From Oscillospiraceae bacterium (lineage in GTDB: Bacteria > Bacillota > Clostridia > Oscillospirales > Ruminococcaceae): a stretch of 8,281 nucleotides of DNA. The translations under genes were made by a program, and so were the position numbers. This document shows, piece after piece, positions 1 through 5,680 of this stretch. The notes beneath the pieces are model-generated. The model had not been told where the DNA came from. It saw nothing but the letters and a program-made list of their open reading frames with translations, and made no database searches. Every line of letters starts with the position of its first letter. Within the stretch, counting starts at the first letter, position 1. Location: the NCBI GenBank assembly GCA_029068025.1, contig JAIEDJ010000243.1, positions 1 to 8,281 on the forward strand, read 5' to 3'.

Positions 1-877
1 TTGTCAGCTCGCCGAATTTAAGCGCTTCCTCGATAGCCTTGCCCGGGTTGTTGGAGTGAACGTGCACCTTGATGATCTCCTCGTCGTCCACGACCACCAC
101 GCAGTCGCCTATAGTTTCAAGGAACGCCCTCAGCGCGATGGGATCCTTAGCGTTGCCCTTGCGGACGATAAACTCCGTGCAGTACGCGAACTTTATCTCC
201 TCGGAGGAAGCCGCCACAGCCGCGGGCGCGGAGGGCTTGATCTCGTCCGAACCGCTTATTATCCCGCCGCCGGACAGCACGGAATACATTCCCTCAAGAA
301 TAACGATAAATCCCTTGCCGCCCGCGTCAACAACGCCCGCCTTTTTCAGCGCGGGGAGCAGCTCGGGGGTCTTTTCAAGCGAGATCTCCGCCTGTTCGAT
401 ATACTTCTTGAGAAATTCCGCCGCCGTAATGCCGGACTTCGCGTCTTCCGCGGTATTCTCGTAAGCCTCACGCGCTACCGTGAGGATCGTGCCCTCTGTC
501 GGCTTCATAACCGACTTGTAAGCCGCGTCAACACCCAGCTTGAGCGCCGCGGACAGATCCCCGGCGGATGCCATTTCCTTGCCGCTGAGACCTTTTGACA
601 GCCCTCTGAATATCAGCGAAAGAATAACGCCCGAGTTTCCTCTCGCGCCGCGCAGCATAGCCGACGCTGCCTTTTTCGCGACCTCGCCCGCAGCCGCGCT
701 GTCGGGAGTGTTCTTAAGCTCCGCCGCCGCGTTGCTGATCGTCATCGACATATTTGTTCCCGTGTCGCCGTCGGGAACGGGGAACACATTAAGCTCGTCG
801 ACCGCCTGCTTTTGGTTTGAAATGTTATTCGCTCCCGATATAACAGCGTCGCGCAGGAGCTTTCCGCTAATCGTCAT
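1..877 (-). CDS. fakA: DAK2-domain fatty acid kinase subunit FakA-like (YloV), 3' part missing
   Basis: The 292 codons in view run from an ATG at 877 and are cut by the left edge; the family is usually about 550 residues. The protein starts MTISGKLLRDAV. Residues 29-42 carry the DAK2 nucleotide/metal-binding signature NVFPVPDGDTGTNM, followed by LRGARGNSGVILS (about 75-87) and the KPTEGTILTVAREA segment (about 125-138). VDAGGKGF at 183-190 closes the DAK2 domain. After a short Ala/Ser-rich linker (about 215-227), the middle domain has AYCTEF (231-236) and KVHVHSNNPGKA (270-281), typical of FakA/YloV. From the family, FakA is the ATP-binding kinase that phosphorylates fatty acids carried by FakB and feeds them to phospholipid synthesis; it acts in the cytosol at the membrane. 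It lies 23 bp after the Asp23-like gene, as yloU-yloV do in Bacilli, and is probably co-transcribed. A purine-rich GGGAAAGGG stretch upstream serves as a modest ribosome binding site. Identification is firm; the substrate is inferred from the family. Confidence 0.92.
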   Translation of the reverse strand, partial: MTISGKLLRDAVISGANNISNQKQAVDELNVFPVPDGDTGTNMSMTISNAAAELKNTPDSAAAGEVAKKAASAMLRGARGNSGVILSLIFRGLSKGLSGKEMASAGDLSAALKLGVDAAYKSVMKPTEGTILTVAREAYENTAEDAKSGITAAEFLKKYIEQAEISLEKTPELLPALKKAGVVDAGGKGFIVILEGMYSVLSGGGIISGSDEIKPSAPAAVAASSEEIKFAYCTEFIVRKGNAKDPIALRAFLETIGDCVVVVDDEEIIKVHVHSNNPGKAIEEALKFGELT

Positions 878-900
878 TTTACAATTTCCCTTTCCCAATG

Positions 901-1257
901 TTATACGCGGATCGAGTCAACATACACGTTGACCTTCTCCACCGATATCCCCGTGCTTTGCTCCACGGTATAACCGACCTTGTTTATGATCGAACGCACC
1001 ACCGCGTTCATATTCACTCCGTACATCAGCGAGATGTGAAGATCGATGATCAGCTTTTCCTTCACGAACCTGACCCTCACCCCGTGCGGAATATCATCGT
1101 TTTTCTTTTTCCTGAACGCCGCCGCAAACGTTTCGCGCAGTCCCGCAACGTTCATCGAAATAACGCCGAAGCACTTTCTCACGGTATTCCCTATAAGCTC
1201 TGTAAAATATTCCGGAGAAATCGAGATCTTGCCGACATGATTCTGTAAAGTGATCAT
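901..1257 (-). CDS. Asp23/Gls24 family envelope stress protein (YloU-like)
   Basis: A 118-residue acidic/basic soluble protein beginning MITLQNHVGKISISPEYF. The pattern of an early 'G.I.IS..' strand, a central V..V.V....I..D..I....G.N......SI..KV core and the ending TGISVEKVNVYVDSIRV is that of the Asp23/Gls24 family (YloU subgroup). No signal peptide or membrane segment is visible. Family members are small cytosolic proteins, some membrane-tethered, linked to envelope or alkaline stress; the exact function of YloU is unknown. The start at 1257 is supported by AAGGAGG at 1268-1262, four bases before the ATG; no other in-frame ATG occurs before residue 35. The gene is followed after 23 bp by the FakA-like gene and preceded by a long structured leader and a consensus promoter. 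The conserved pairing with fakA hints at an envelope or lipid role, but that is inference. Confidence 0.9.
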   Translation of the reverse strand: MITLQNHVGKISISPEYFTELIGNTVRKCFGVISMNVAGLRETFAAAFRKKKNDDIPHGVRVRFVKEKLIIDLHISLMYGVNMNAVVRSIINKVGYTVEQSTGISVEKVNVYVDSIRV

Positions 1258-1278
1258 AAGCCCTCCTTATTTTAATTT

Positions 1279-1384
1279 GCAATTTGCGAACCGGCGAGCG
1301 AAGCTCGCCTAGCCAATCGACCCGGCTTGTCACGCTGCGCTGCGCTTCGCGCGCCAATCCGCGCCGATTGCTTTCGCAAATTGC
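1279..1384. repeat. Nested inverted repeats in the leader next to the ribosome binding site
   Basis: An outer perfect 12-bp inverted repeat, GCAATTTGCGAA at 1279-1290 and its complement at 1373-1384, encloses further pairs. CAATCG at 1314-1319 can pair with CGATTG at 1365-1370. A triloop hairpin GGCGAGC-GAA-GCTCGCC lies at 1293-1309, and GCGC-TTC-GCGC at 1342-1352. Together they could fold as a closed multibranch structure of about 106 nt in the leader RNA, ending 11 bases upstream of the AAGGAGG ribosome binding site. The triloop hairpins have the same design as those at 5421-5647. It may be a small palindromic mobile repeat or a translation-affecting leader element; the sequence shows only the symmetry. 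Confidence 0.7.
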
Positions 1385-1391
1385 CTGCGCC

Positions 1392-1492
1392 TTTATAACA
1401 TTGTTCTTAGCGTGAGAGCCTTTGCTGCGTGTTTATTGCGTTGATCTTAGCTTGACGCGCCCTTATTGTGCTTTTATTGAGCTGATCTTGCC
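1392..1492. repeat. Three degenerate 40-bp tandem direct repeats in the Asp23-like gene leader
   Basis: On the plus strand, a 20-base core of the form TTTAT-TG-G-TGATCTTAGC occurs at 1392-1411, 1432-1451 and 1473-1492, with start-to-start distances of 40 and 41 bp. Adjacent copies match at 16 of 20 bases each. The 20-base interval between cores is also loosely conserved (GAGCCTTTGCTG at 1416-1427 against GCGCCCTTATTG at 1457-1468). The array lies wholly between the promoter and the start codon, so it would be transcribed as the 5' part of the leader. It could be protein or RNA binding sites, or a decaying tandem duplication; nothing in the sequence decides between these. Confidence 0.65.
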
Positions 1493-1518
1493 TTTAGATT
1501 TGCCTCGCCATACAGTTC

Positions 1519-1547
1519 ATTATAACGCATCGTTTTGAACTTGTCAA
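1519..1547 (-). promoter_or_regulatory. Consensus sigma-A promoter of the Asp23-like/fakA operon
   Basis: Read on the minus strand, TTGACA lies at 1547-1542 and TATAAT at 1524-1519, separated by exactly 17 bp. All 12 consensus bases match. Transcription would start near 1512, giving a leader of roughly 255 nt before the ATG at 1257. The perfect match suggests strong, largely constitutive initiation, so control, if any, may act in the leader. This is the best promoter in the window. Confidence 0.88.
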
Positions 1548-1650
1548 GCAATATACTTCAACATAATACAAAACAATACAAATTTCCGCGCTCGCCTTTG
1601 TTTTGGATATGAAAAAACGCTGCCCCCATCCCCACAAACACACCGCGAGT

Positions 1651-2505
1651 TCACACTATAATTATACCCCTCGAAACAGGCTTGCATACTGCCGTAAAAA
1701 ATTCGGGGAACGCTTTTGCGGCGTTCATCGCCGAACCGTTATCCGCAAATACTCCGAACACAGCTGCGCCGCTGCCCGAAAGACACGCGCCCTCCGCACC
1801 GAGCTCCGAAAGCCGCTTTGTGATCGCATCTATGCGCTCATCCTTGTACAGGCGCTGAAAGACATTATACAGCTTTTGGGGGAACGCTTCGCCAGAACTC
1901 AGAAAATCCTCAAGACCGCCGTTCCGCGGCAGCGGAGCCTCGTCAAATCTTTGATATGCGCCGCGCGTATCGCATTGAAAATCCGGCATGACCACAAGAT
2001 AAACGCGCTCGGGAAGCGGTTCCGTATCATGCAGCTCTTCTCCGATACCCTTGCAGAGCTTGACCCCGCCGGTCATACAGAACGGAACGTCCGCGCCTAT
2101 CGCTGCGCCGATCTCCGGAATCTGCTCGCCGCTCACCACGCCGCCGTAAAGACGGTTCAGTCCGATAAGCACGGCCGCCGCGTCCGCGCTGCCGCCGCCA
2201 AGCCCCGCGCCGTGCGGAATACGCTTTTCTATGCGGATATCAACGCCGCTGTTTTCGATGATCTCCTCGATCTCCTTAAAGAACACCGCAGCCGCCTTAT
2301 AACAGATATTCCCCTCGTTTTCCGGGATAGACGGATCCGAACACGAAACGCGGATATCCGCGCCGCCGCGCTTAATCGTCACGATATCGCTCAGATCCAC
2401 GCTCTGCATAACGCTTTCTATCAGATGATAGCCGTCCGCGCGCCTTCCCGTAATATCGAGATAAAGATTGAGCTTCGCGTTCGCGATAAGTGTGATCTCT
2501 GTCAC
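1651..2505 (-). CDS. ispE: 4-diphosphocytidyl-2-C-methyl-D-erythritol kinase
   Basis: A 284-residue GHMP kinase of the usual IspE length. It catalyses ATP-dependent phosphorylation of the 2-hydroxyl of CDP-methylerythritol in the MEP (non-mevalonate) pathway to isopentenyl diphosphate, in the cytosol. Visible signatures are AKLNLYLDITGRRADGYH at residues 10-27, including the catalytic-type Lys11; the glycine-rich ATP loop PHGAGLGGGSADAAA at 97-111; GADVPFC at 137-143 with the probable catalytic Asp139; and the C-terminal GHMP motif CLSGSGAAVFG at 241-251. The start is GTG at 2505, overlapping the aminotransferase stop by four bases (GTGA), so translation is probably coupled. It is the last gene of a three-gene operon with an Lrp-type regulator and an aminotransferase. 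Downstream of the stop there is a T-run at about 1615 (minus-strand sense) but no convincing terminator stem. Confidence 0.95.
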   Translation of the reverse strand: MTEITLIANAKLNLYLDITGRRADGYHLIESVMQSVDLSDIVTIKRGGADIRVSCSDPSIPENEGNICYKAAAVFFKEIEEIIENSGVDIRIEKRIPHGAGLGGGSADAAAVLIGLNRLYGGVVSGEQIPEIGAAIGADVPFCMTGGVKLCKGIGEELHDTEPLPERVYLVVMPDFQCDTRGAYQRFDEAPLPRNGGLEDFLSSGEAFPQKLYNVFQRLYKDERIDAITKRLSELGAEGACLSGSGAAVFGVFADNGSAMNAAKAFPEFFTAVCKPVSRGIIIV

Positions 2506-3677
2506 TTCTTCAGCTCCTCAAGAAACTCGCGTATTCTCGCCAGCGCCGTCGTAAGGTGAGATACCGAGTATGCGTAAGAAACGCGCACATAACCCTCGCC
2601 GCTCTCGCCGAACGCCGACCCCGGCACCACGGCAACCTTCTTCTCCTTGACCAACCTCTCACAGAATTCCGCGCTGGAAAGCCCCGTCGACTTTATGCAC
2701 GGGAACACATAGAACGCCCCCTCAGGCTCAAAGCAATCCAGACCCATATCGTTAAAGCCCTTGACGCACAGCCGCCGCCGCATATCATATTCCGAGATCA
2801 TACGCTCCACATCATCACGGCACTTTTCCATGGCAACGATAGCCGCGTATTGGCTTACAGTCGGACTGGACATGATACAATATTGATGCAGCTTCAGCAT
2901 CTGCTTGATAATAGGCTCGGGACCCGCCGTAAACCCAAGCCGCCAGCCCGTCATGGCAAACGTCTTTGAAAAGCCGTTGATAAGTATCGTGCGCTCGCGC
3001 ATACCGTCCATCTCAACTATTGAAACGTGCTTTTCTCCGTTGTAAGTCATCTCGGCATAGATCTCGTCCGATAATACCACTATGTTCGTTCCGCGCAGAA
3101 CCTCCGCGACAGCCTCAAGATCCTCGCGGCGCATTACCGCGCCCGTGGGATTGTTCGGATATGGCAGTATCAGTATCTTCGTCCTGTCGGTGATCTTCTC
3201 TTTGAGCGCCTTTGCCGTCAGGCGGAACTTATCCTCCGCGCGCGTCACGATAGGCACGGCAGTGCCGCCCATCATATTCACGATAGGCGAATAGCACACA
3301 AAGCTCGGCTCGGGAACAAGCACCTCGTCGCCCGGCTCTATGATCGCCCTCACAGCGAGATCAATAGCCTCCGAGCCGCCCACTGTAATGATGACCTCGC
3401 TCTCGGGATCGTAATCAGTCCGAATAAAGTTCTTGAGATAGCGGCAGACCGTGCGGCGCAGCTCGATAAGACCACGGTTGGCGGTGTATGCCGTCTTGCC
3501 CTTTTCGAGAATATTTATTGCTTCCTTGCGTGCCGCCCAAGGGGTCTTAAAATCGGGTTCTCCGACAGAAAGCGAGATCACGCCCTCGATACGCTGGGCG
3601 ATATCAAAGAACTTGCGTATTCCGGACGGCTGAATATCGCTTATCTTTTTCGGAATAATCTTTTCGTAGTCAATCAC
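2502..3677 (-). CDS. Class I/II PLP-dependent aminotransferase (PatA/aspartate-type)
   Basis: A 391-residue fold-type I aminotransferase close to the aspartate/aromatic aminotransferase Ib group, moving an amino group between an amino acid and a 2-oxo acid with PLP. Seen in order: SLSVGEPDF at 36-43; the cofactor-binding VGGSEAID at 99-106; PYPNNPTGA at 172-180, with the Asn that contacts PLP; SDEIYAEM at 203-210, with the Asp/Tyr pair; NGFSKTFAMTGWRLGF at 234-249, with Lys238 as Schiff-base lysine and Arg246 as phosphate ligand; and Arg365 in GYVRVSYA, expected to bind the substrate carboxylate. All key residues are present. It starts at GTG 3677, overlapping the Lrp-type gene by GTGA; an AAAGGGG stretch about 12 bases upstream may help initiation. 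Substrate cannot be read from sequence; the linked Lrp-type regulator suggests amino-acid responsive expression (inference). Confidence 0.93.
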   Translation of the reverse strand: MIDYEKIIPKKISDIQPSGIRKFFDIAQRIEGVISLSVGEPDFKTPWAARKEAINILEKGKTAYTANRGLIELRRTVCRYLKNFIRTDYDPESEVIITVGGSEAIDLAVRAIIEPGDEVLVPEPSFVCYSPIVNMMGGTAVPIVTRAEDKFRLTAKALKEKITDRTKILILPYPNNPTGAVMRREDLEAVAEVLRGTNIVVLSDEIYAEMTYNGEKHVSIVEMDGMRERTILINGFSKTFAMTGWRLGFTAGPEPIIKQMLKLHQYCIMSSPTVSQYAAIVAMEKCRDDVERMISEYDMRRRLCVKGFNDMGLDCFEPEGAFYVFPCIKSTGLSSAEFCERLVKEKKVAVVPGSAFGESGEGYVRVSYAYSVSHLTTALARIREFLEELKK

Positions 3678-4159
3678 GGAGAAACCATGCCCCTTTCATC
3701 GAAGCTGTCCTCGTTGAAAACGTGCTTCTTCTCCTTGTATCTGCGGAGAATAAAATGTGTCGTTGTCGAGATAACGCCGTCCAGTACGGCAAGCTGCTCC
3801 GACACGAACAGCGCCACCTTTCTAAGGCTCGTGCCCGAGATAGTCACTGACAGATCATACGCTCCCGACAGCAGATATACGCTGTCCACCTCGTCATATT
3901 CCATGATCGTGTGCGCCAGATCGTCAAATCCCCCGTCCTTCACGGGCGTGACCTTGATCTCGATTATCGCGGTAACTCCGGTCTCATCCGCCTTCTCCTC
4001 GTCGACGATCGCCGAGTATCCGATGATTATTCCGCTGCGCTCCAGCTGCGCTATCGCGTCGGAGACCTCCGCGGCGCTTGTTCCGAGCATAGCCGCCAGC
4101 TCCGAATCGGACAGCCGCGCGTTCTGCCGTAACAGATCTAGCAATTTATTAGTGTCCAT
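3674..4159 (-). CDS. Lrp/AsnC family transcriptional regulator
   Basis: 161 residues, the usual size. The N-terminal part (about 1-45) is the AsnC-type helix-turn-helix: KLLDLLRQNARLSDSELAAM followed by LGTSAAEVSDAIAQLERSGII. The rest is a ligand-binding RAM/ACT-like domain (about 62-141) with AIIEIKVTP, the conserved turn LLSGAYDLSV (97-106), and the family ending THFILRRYKEK. A short acidic tail of about 16 residues follows. Such proteins form dimers to octamers and sense amino acids. The ATG at 4159 has a clear GGGAGG ribosome binding site a few bases upstream. It is the first gene of the operon with the aminotransferase and ispE, so it probably controls its own operon, perhaps in response to the aminotransferase's substrate or product; that link is inferred from position only. 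Confidence 0.94.
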   Translation of the reverse strand: MDTNKLLDLLRQNARLSDSELAAMLGTSAAEVSDAIAQLERSGIIIGYSAIVDEEKADETGVTAIIEIKVTPVKDGGFDDLAHTIMEYDEVDSVYLLSGAYDLSVTISGTSLRKVALFVSEQLAVLDGVISTTTHFILRRYKEKKHVFNEDSFDERGMVSP

Positions 4160-4274
4160 AAATACCTCCCGATAAACTCAAATATTCGCCTTGTTTTTCG
4201 TTAAATTTCCCGTGCTTTTTCGAACAAAAATCCACACTTGAAAAAGCAGAGAAAAATAATTGTTTTGGCTTTAT

Positions 4275-4299
4275 AAAAAGGATTTTCGTTATAAAATCC
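4275..4299 (-). terminator. Possible weak terminator after the PHP gene
   Basis: In minus-strand sense, GGATTTT, a six-base loop, AAAATCC and then TTTTTAT form a 7-bp hairpin with a T-run, about 110 bases after the PHP gene stop. The stem has only two G-C pairs per arm, so termination efficiency is doubtful. The same palindrome could instead be an operator for the downstream Lrp-type regulator. Confidence 0.35.
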
Positions 4300-4356
4300 A
4301 TCTCAAAAATACACAGTTTTTCAGCAAGAAAAAACACATTTACGAGCAAAAGATAA

Positions 4357-4377
4357 TTTGTGAATATTCCTCACAAA
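4357..4377. promoter_or_regulatory. Candidate operator or weak terminator: 7+7+7 palindrome
   Basis: TTTGTGA and TCACAAA face each other across a 7-base spacer, a 21-bp dyad symmetric site of the size bound by dimeric regulators. It lies about 30 bases past the PHP gene stop and about 200 bases upstream of the Lrp-type start codon. It could be an Lrp-type operator or an AT-rich terminator stem followed by TTATCTTTT on the minus strand. The sequence alone does not decide. Confidence 0.4.
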
Positions 4378-4406
4378 AAATTTGGGATATTTGCTATGAA
4401 AAAAGC

Positions 4407-5243
4407 TTAGATTTTGATGAATTTCGGCTCTTTTTTCTCGAATACACAGACCTCGGAAAAGCCCAATTCTTTCAACAGCCCGCAGCCCTCGGAGATGCCC
4501 GAAGCCACGTCGCTTATTCGGTGAGCGTCCGAACCGACCGTGACCAGCCTGCCGCCAAGCTCACGGTAACGCATGATAAATTCCGCGCTTGGCATAGGAC
4601 CTCCGAGACCGTGCCGATAGCCGGAGCAATTGACTTCCAGGGCTATTTCCTTGGAAATGATCGTTTGCAGGATCTTATCAATGACCGGTTTATGCGTCTC
4701 AAAAACAGCCCGCGACCGTTTGGTCTTATCTGTAACGAGACCGCTCGGCGTATCGACCCCGGTAAAACGCAGTATAAACGTCATATGCGCGAGTATGGAA
4801 AATTTTCCCCACTCAGCAAGCGAGAGCATTTCCTCGTAATGTTCCGCAATAGCGCGCCGTCTCTCGTGCTCGATATCAGAGATCAGATTTATATTCTTGT
4901 AATGCTCGGTGCGGTGTATCGAACCTATCACATAATCGAAATCATTCTCCGCGAGAATATGCTCGGCAGCCGCCGTATCGTGCAGCGCCTGACCGATCTC
5001 AACACCGAAGTACACGTTTATTCTCCCGTCATACTCGCGGTGAAGCTTCTCGTAAGTTGGTCTCATGTGCTTCAGCGCAGCCGCGGGATCCCACTTCTCA
5101 TCACTGGCACGATCAAGCTCAAGGTGATCGGTAAGCCCGAAACGGCGTACTCCAAGCTCTGCGGCTCGGCTTGCCATCTCCTCGGGAGTATCGTTGCCGT
5201 CCGGAGAGATATTTGAATGAGTGTGGATGTCGACCAAAGCCAT
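4407..5243 (-). CDS. PHP-domain phosphoesterase, histidinol-phosphatase (HisJ/HisK) type
   Basis: 278 residues from the ATG at 5243. A polymerase-and-histidinol-phosphatase (PHP) fold with a full set of metal ligands: VDIHTHSNISPDG at residues 4-16 (His7, His9), GLTDH at 36-40, GVEIG at 80-84 (Glu82), IGSIHRT at 106-112 (His110), LAHM at 151-154 (His153) and VGSDAHR at 236-242 (Asp239, His241). The family hydrolyses phosphate monoesters with a three-metal centre; the closest named activity is histidinol-phosphate phosphatase (histidine synthesis). No other his gene is in view, so the substrate is uncertain. The frame stays open to 5303, but the start at 5243 is preferred: it places the first metal motif at residue 4, has AAAGGA about 12 bases upstream, and lies downstream of a promoter that would exclude the longer version. 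The gene appears monocistronic. Confidence 0.88.
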   Translation of the reverse strand: MALVDIHTHSNISPDGNDTPEEMASRAAELGVRRFGLTDHLELDRASDEKWDPAAALKHMRPTYEKLHREYDGRINVYFGVEIGQALHDTAAAEHILAENDFDYVIGSIHRTEHYKNINLISDIEHERRRAIAEHYEEMLSLAEWGKFSILAHMTFILRFTGVDTPSGLVTDKTKRSRAVFETHKPVIDKILQTIISKEIALEVNCSGYRHGLGGPMPSAEFIMRYRELGGRLVTVGSDAHRISDVASGISEGCGLLKELGFSEVCVFEKKEPKFIKI

Positions 5244-5284
5244 GTTATCCGGGGTTCCTTTCCGAAAATTTCCTATCCAAATTA

Positions 5285-5313
5285 ATTTTACCAAAAAAAT
5301 CACTATAAAACAA
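5285..5313 (-). promoter_or_regulatory. Extended -10 promoter of the PHP gene
   Basis: On the minus strand, TTGTTT at 5313-5308 is followed after 17 bp by TAAAAT at 5290-5285, with TGG directly before the -10 (an extended -10 TGn). Start of transcription would be near 5278, giving a short leader of about 35 nt to the ATG at 5243. The -35 is weak, and the extended -10 compensates. Confidence 0.6.
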
Positions 5314-5374
5314 GTGGTTATTCGGTCTTATTTTATTATTTTATCACAAAATTTCTAATTTGTCTATAAATAAA

Positions 5375-5403
5375 TTTACTTTTTTTAAAAAATCTTGTAT
5401 AAT
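5375..5403 (+). promoter_or_regulatory. Promoter of the ACT/UPF0210 operon
   Basis: TTTACT at 5375-5380 and a perfect TATAAT at 5398-5403 are 17 bp apart in an AT-rich stretch. Transcription would start near 5410, just before the first hairpin of the leader array, so the whole array would be in the mRNA. The promoter is divergent from the PHP gene promoter, with the two -35 boxes about 60 bp apart. Confidence 0.72.
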
Positions 5404-5420
5404 AGAGAATGGAGGGGTGT

Positions 5421-5647
5421 GAGGCTGCGCCTCGAAGGGACGAAGTCCCGAAGCCGGCAATGAGCGTTCGTGCATAGCACGAATGCCATTGCGTTTAACA
5501 AAACAGCTTTGCTGTTTTGTTAAACCGCACCAAAGGGCATCGCCCTTTGGAAACCCTTGCGGCGGAGCTGCGTCAAATGGCGCTGCCATTGGAACCTTGC
5601 AGCAAAGCTGCGTCAAAGAGCGCTGCGTTTTTTCGCGAAGCGCAAAA
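5421..5647 (+). repeat. Array of about ten triloop hairpins forming the leader of the ACT/UPF0210 operon
   Basis: Nearly every base belongs to a short inverted repeat with a three-base loop. Arm and loop positions are: GAGGC-TGC-GCCTC 5421-5433; GGGAC-GAA-GTCCC 5437-5449; TTCGTGC-ATA-GCACGAA 5467-5483, with outer GCAATG/CATTGC at 5457-5462/5487-5492; a perfect 15-bp stem around TTT at 5493-5525; CCAAAGGGC-ATC-GCCCTTTGG 5530-5550; GCGGC-GGA-GCTGC 5559-5571 (one G-U); AATGGC-GCT-GCCATT 5576-5590; GCAGC-AAA-GCTGC 5599-5611; a degenerate one around GCT at about 5615-5629; and CGC-GAA-GCG 5634-5642. Nearly all stems close with GC-NNN-GC. No gene is credible here, although frames stay open on both strands. 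This could be a folded regulatory leader or a pile-up of small palindromic repeats. Confidence 0.85.
5555..5626 (+). repeat. 40-bp tandem direct repeat within the hairpin array
   Basis: The 32 bases at 5555-5586 recur at 5595-5626 with 27 matches, an exact 40-bp shift. Each copy begins CCTTGC and contains the shared block AGCTGCGTCAAA followed by a CGCTGC. Each unit holds one GC-NNN-GC hairpin plus the next: GCGGC/GCTGC in the first is GCAGC/GCTGC in the second, so the pairing survives the base change. This indicates duplication of a two-hairpin unit. Confidence 0.75.
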
Positions 5648-5674
5648 TGTACCATATTCATCAAATTTATATCC

Positions 5675-5680
5675 AGGAGG
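5675..5680 (+). promoter_or_regulatory. Ribosome binding site that fixes the ACT gene start
   Basis: AGGAGG at 5675-5680 stands ten bases before the ATG at 5691. It decides the start, because the same frame stays open upstream through the hairpin array as far as a TTG at 5517, which has no such site. Confidence 0.85.

Larger units (their letters stand above)
4160..4406. other. AT-rich intergenic region with two short palindromes
   Basis: These 247 bases between the PHP gene stop and the Lrp-type gene start are strikingly AT-rich compared with the coding sequence on either side. I find no credible gene: a 66-codon minus-strand reading frame at 4149-4349 has low-complexity, Phe/Lys-rich content and overlaps the regulator start. 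Two palindromes are present. TTTGTGA and TCACAAA form arms at 4357-4363 and 4371-4377 with a 7-base centre. GGATTTT and AAAATCC lie at 4280-4286 and 4293-4299. The operon promoter should lie here, but no good -35/-10 pair stands out on the minus strand. Confidence 0.6.

Noticed and set aside
1603..1650. Intrinsic terminator directly after ispE
   Set aside because: There is a T6 run in minus-strand sense, but the bases before it do not form a convincing GC-rich stem.
1603..2559. 318-codon plus-strand reading frame opposite ispE
   Set aside because: It is an antisense shadow of ispE, Arg/His-rich and without recognisable motifs, while the minus strand carries all IspE signatures.
4149..4349. 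66-codon minus-strand reading frame upstream of the Lrp-type gene
   Set aside because: It lies in AT-rich DNA, has biased Phe/Lys/Ile content, overlaps the regulator's ribosome binding site and start, and shows no similarity I recognise.
5244..5303. 20-residue N-terminal extension of the PHP protein
   Set aside because: The extra residues precede the first metal motif, are unlike the family, and overlap the likely promoter and transcription start near 5278.
5493..5525. Intrinsic terminator formed by the 15-bp stem in the leader
   Set aside because: The stem is strong, but it is followed by CGCACC rather than a run of T, so classical termination is not expected.
5421..5647. CRISPR array
   Set aside because: The repeats are internally palindromic with different stems, not identical direct repeats separated by unique spacers of constant length, and no cas gene is present.
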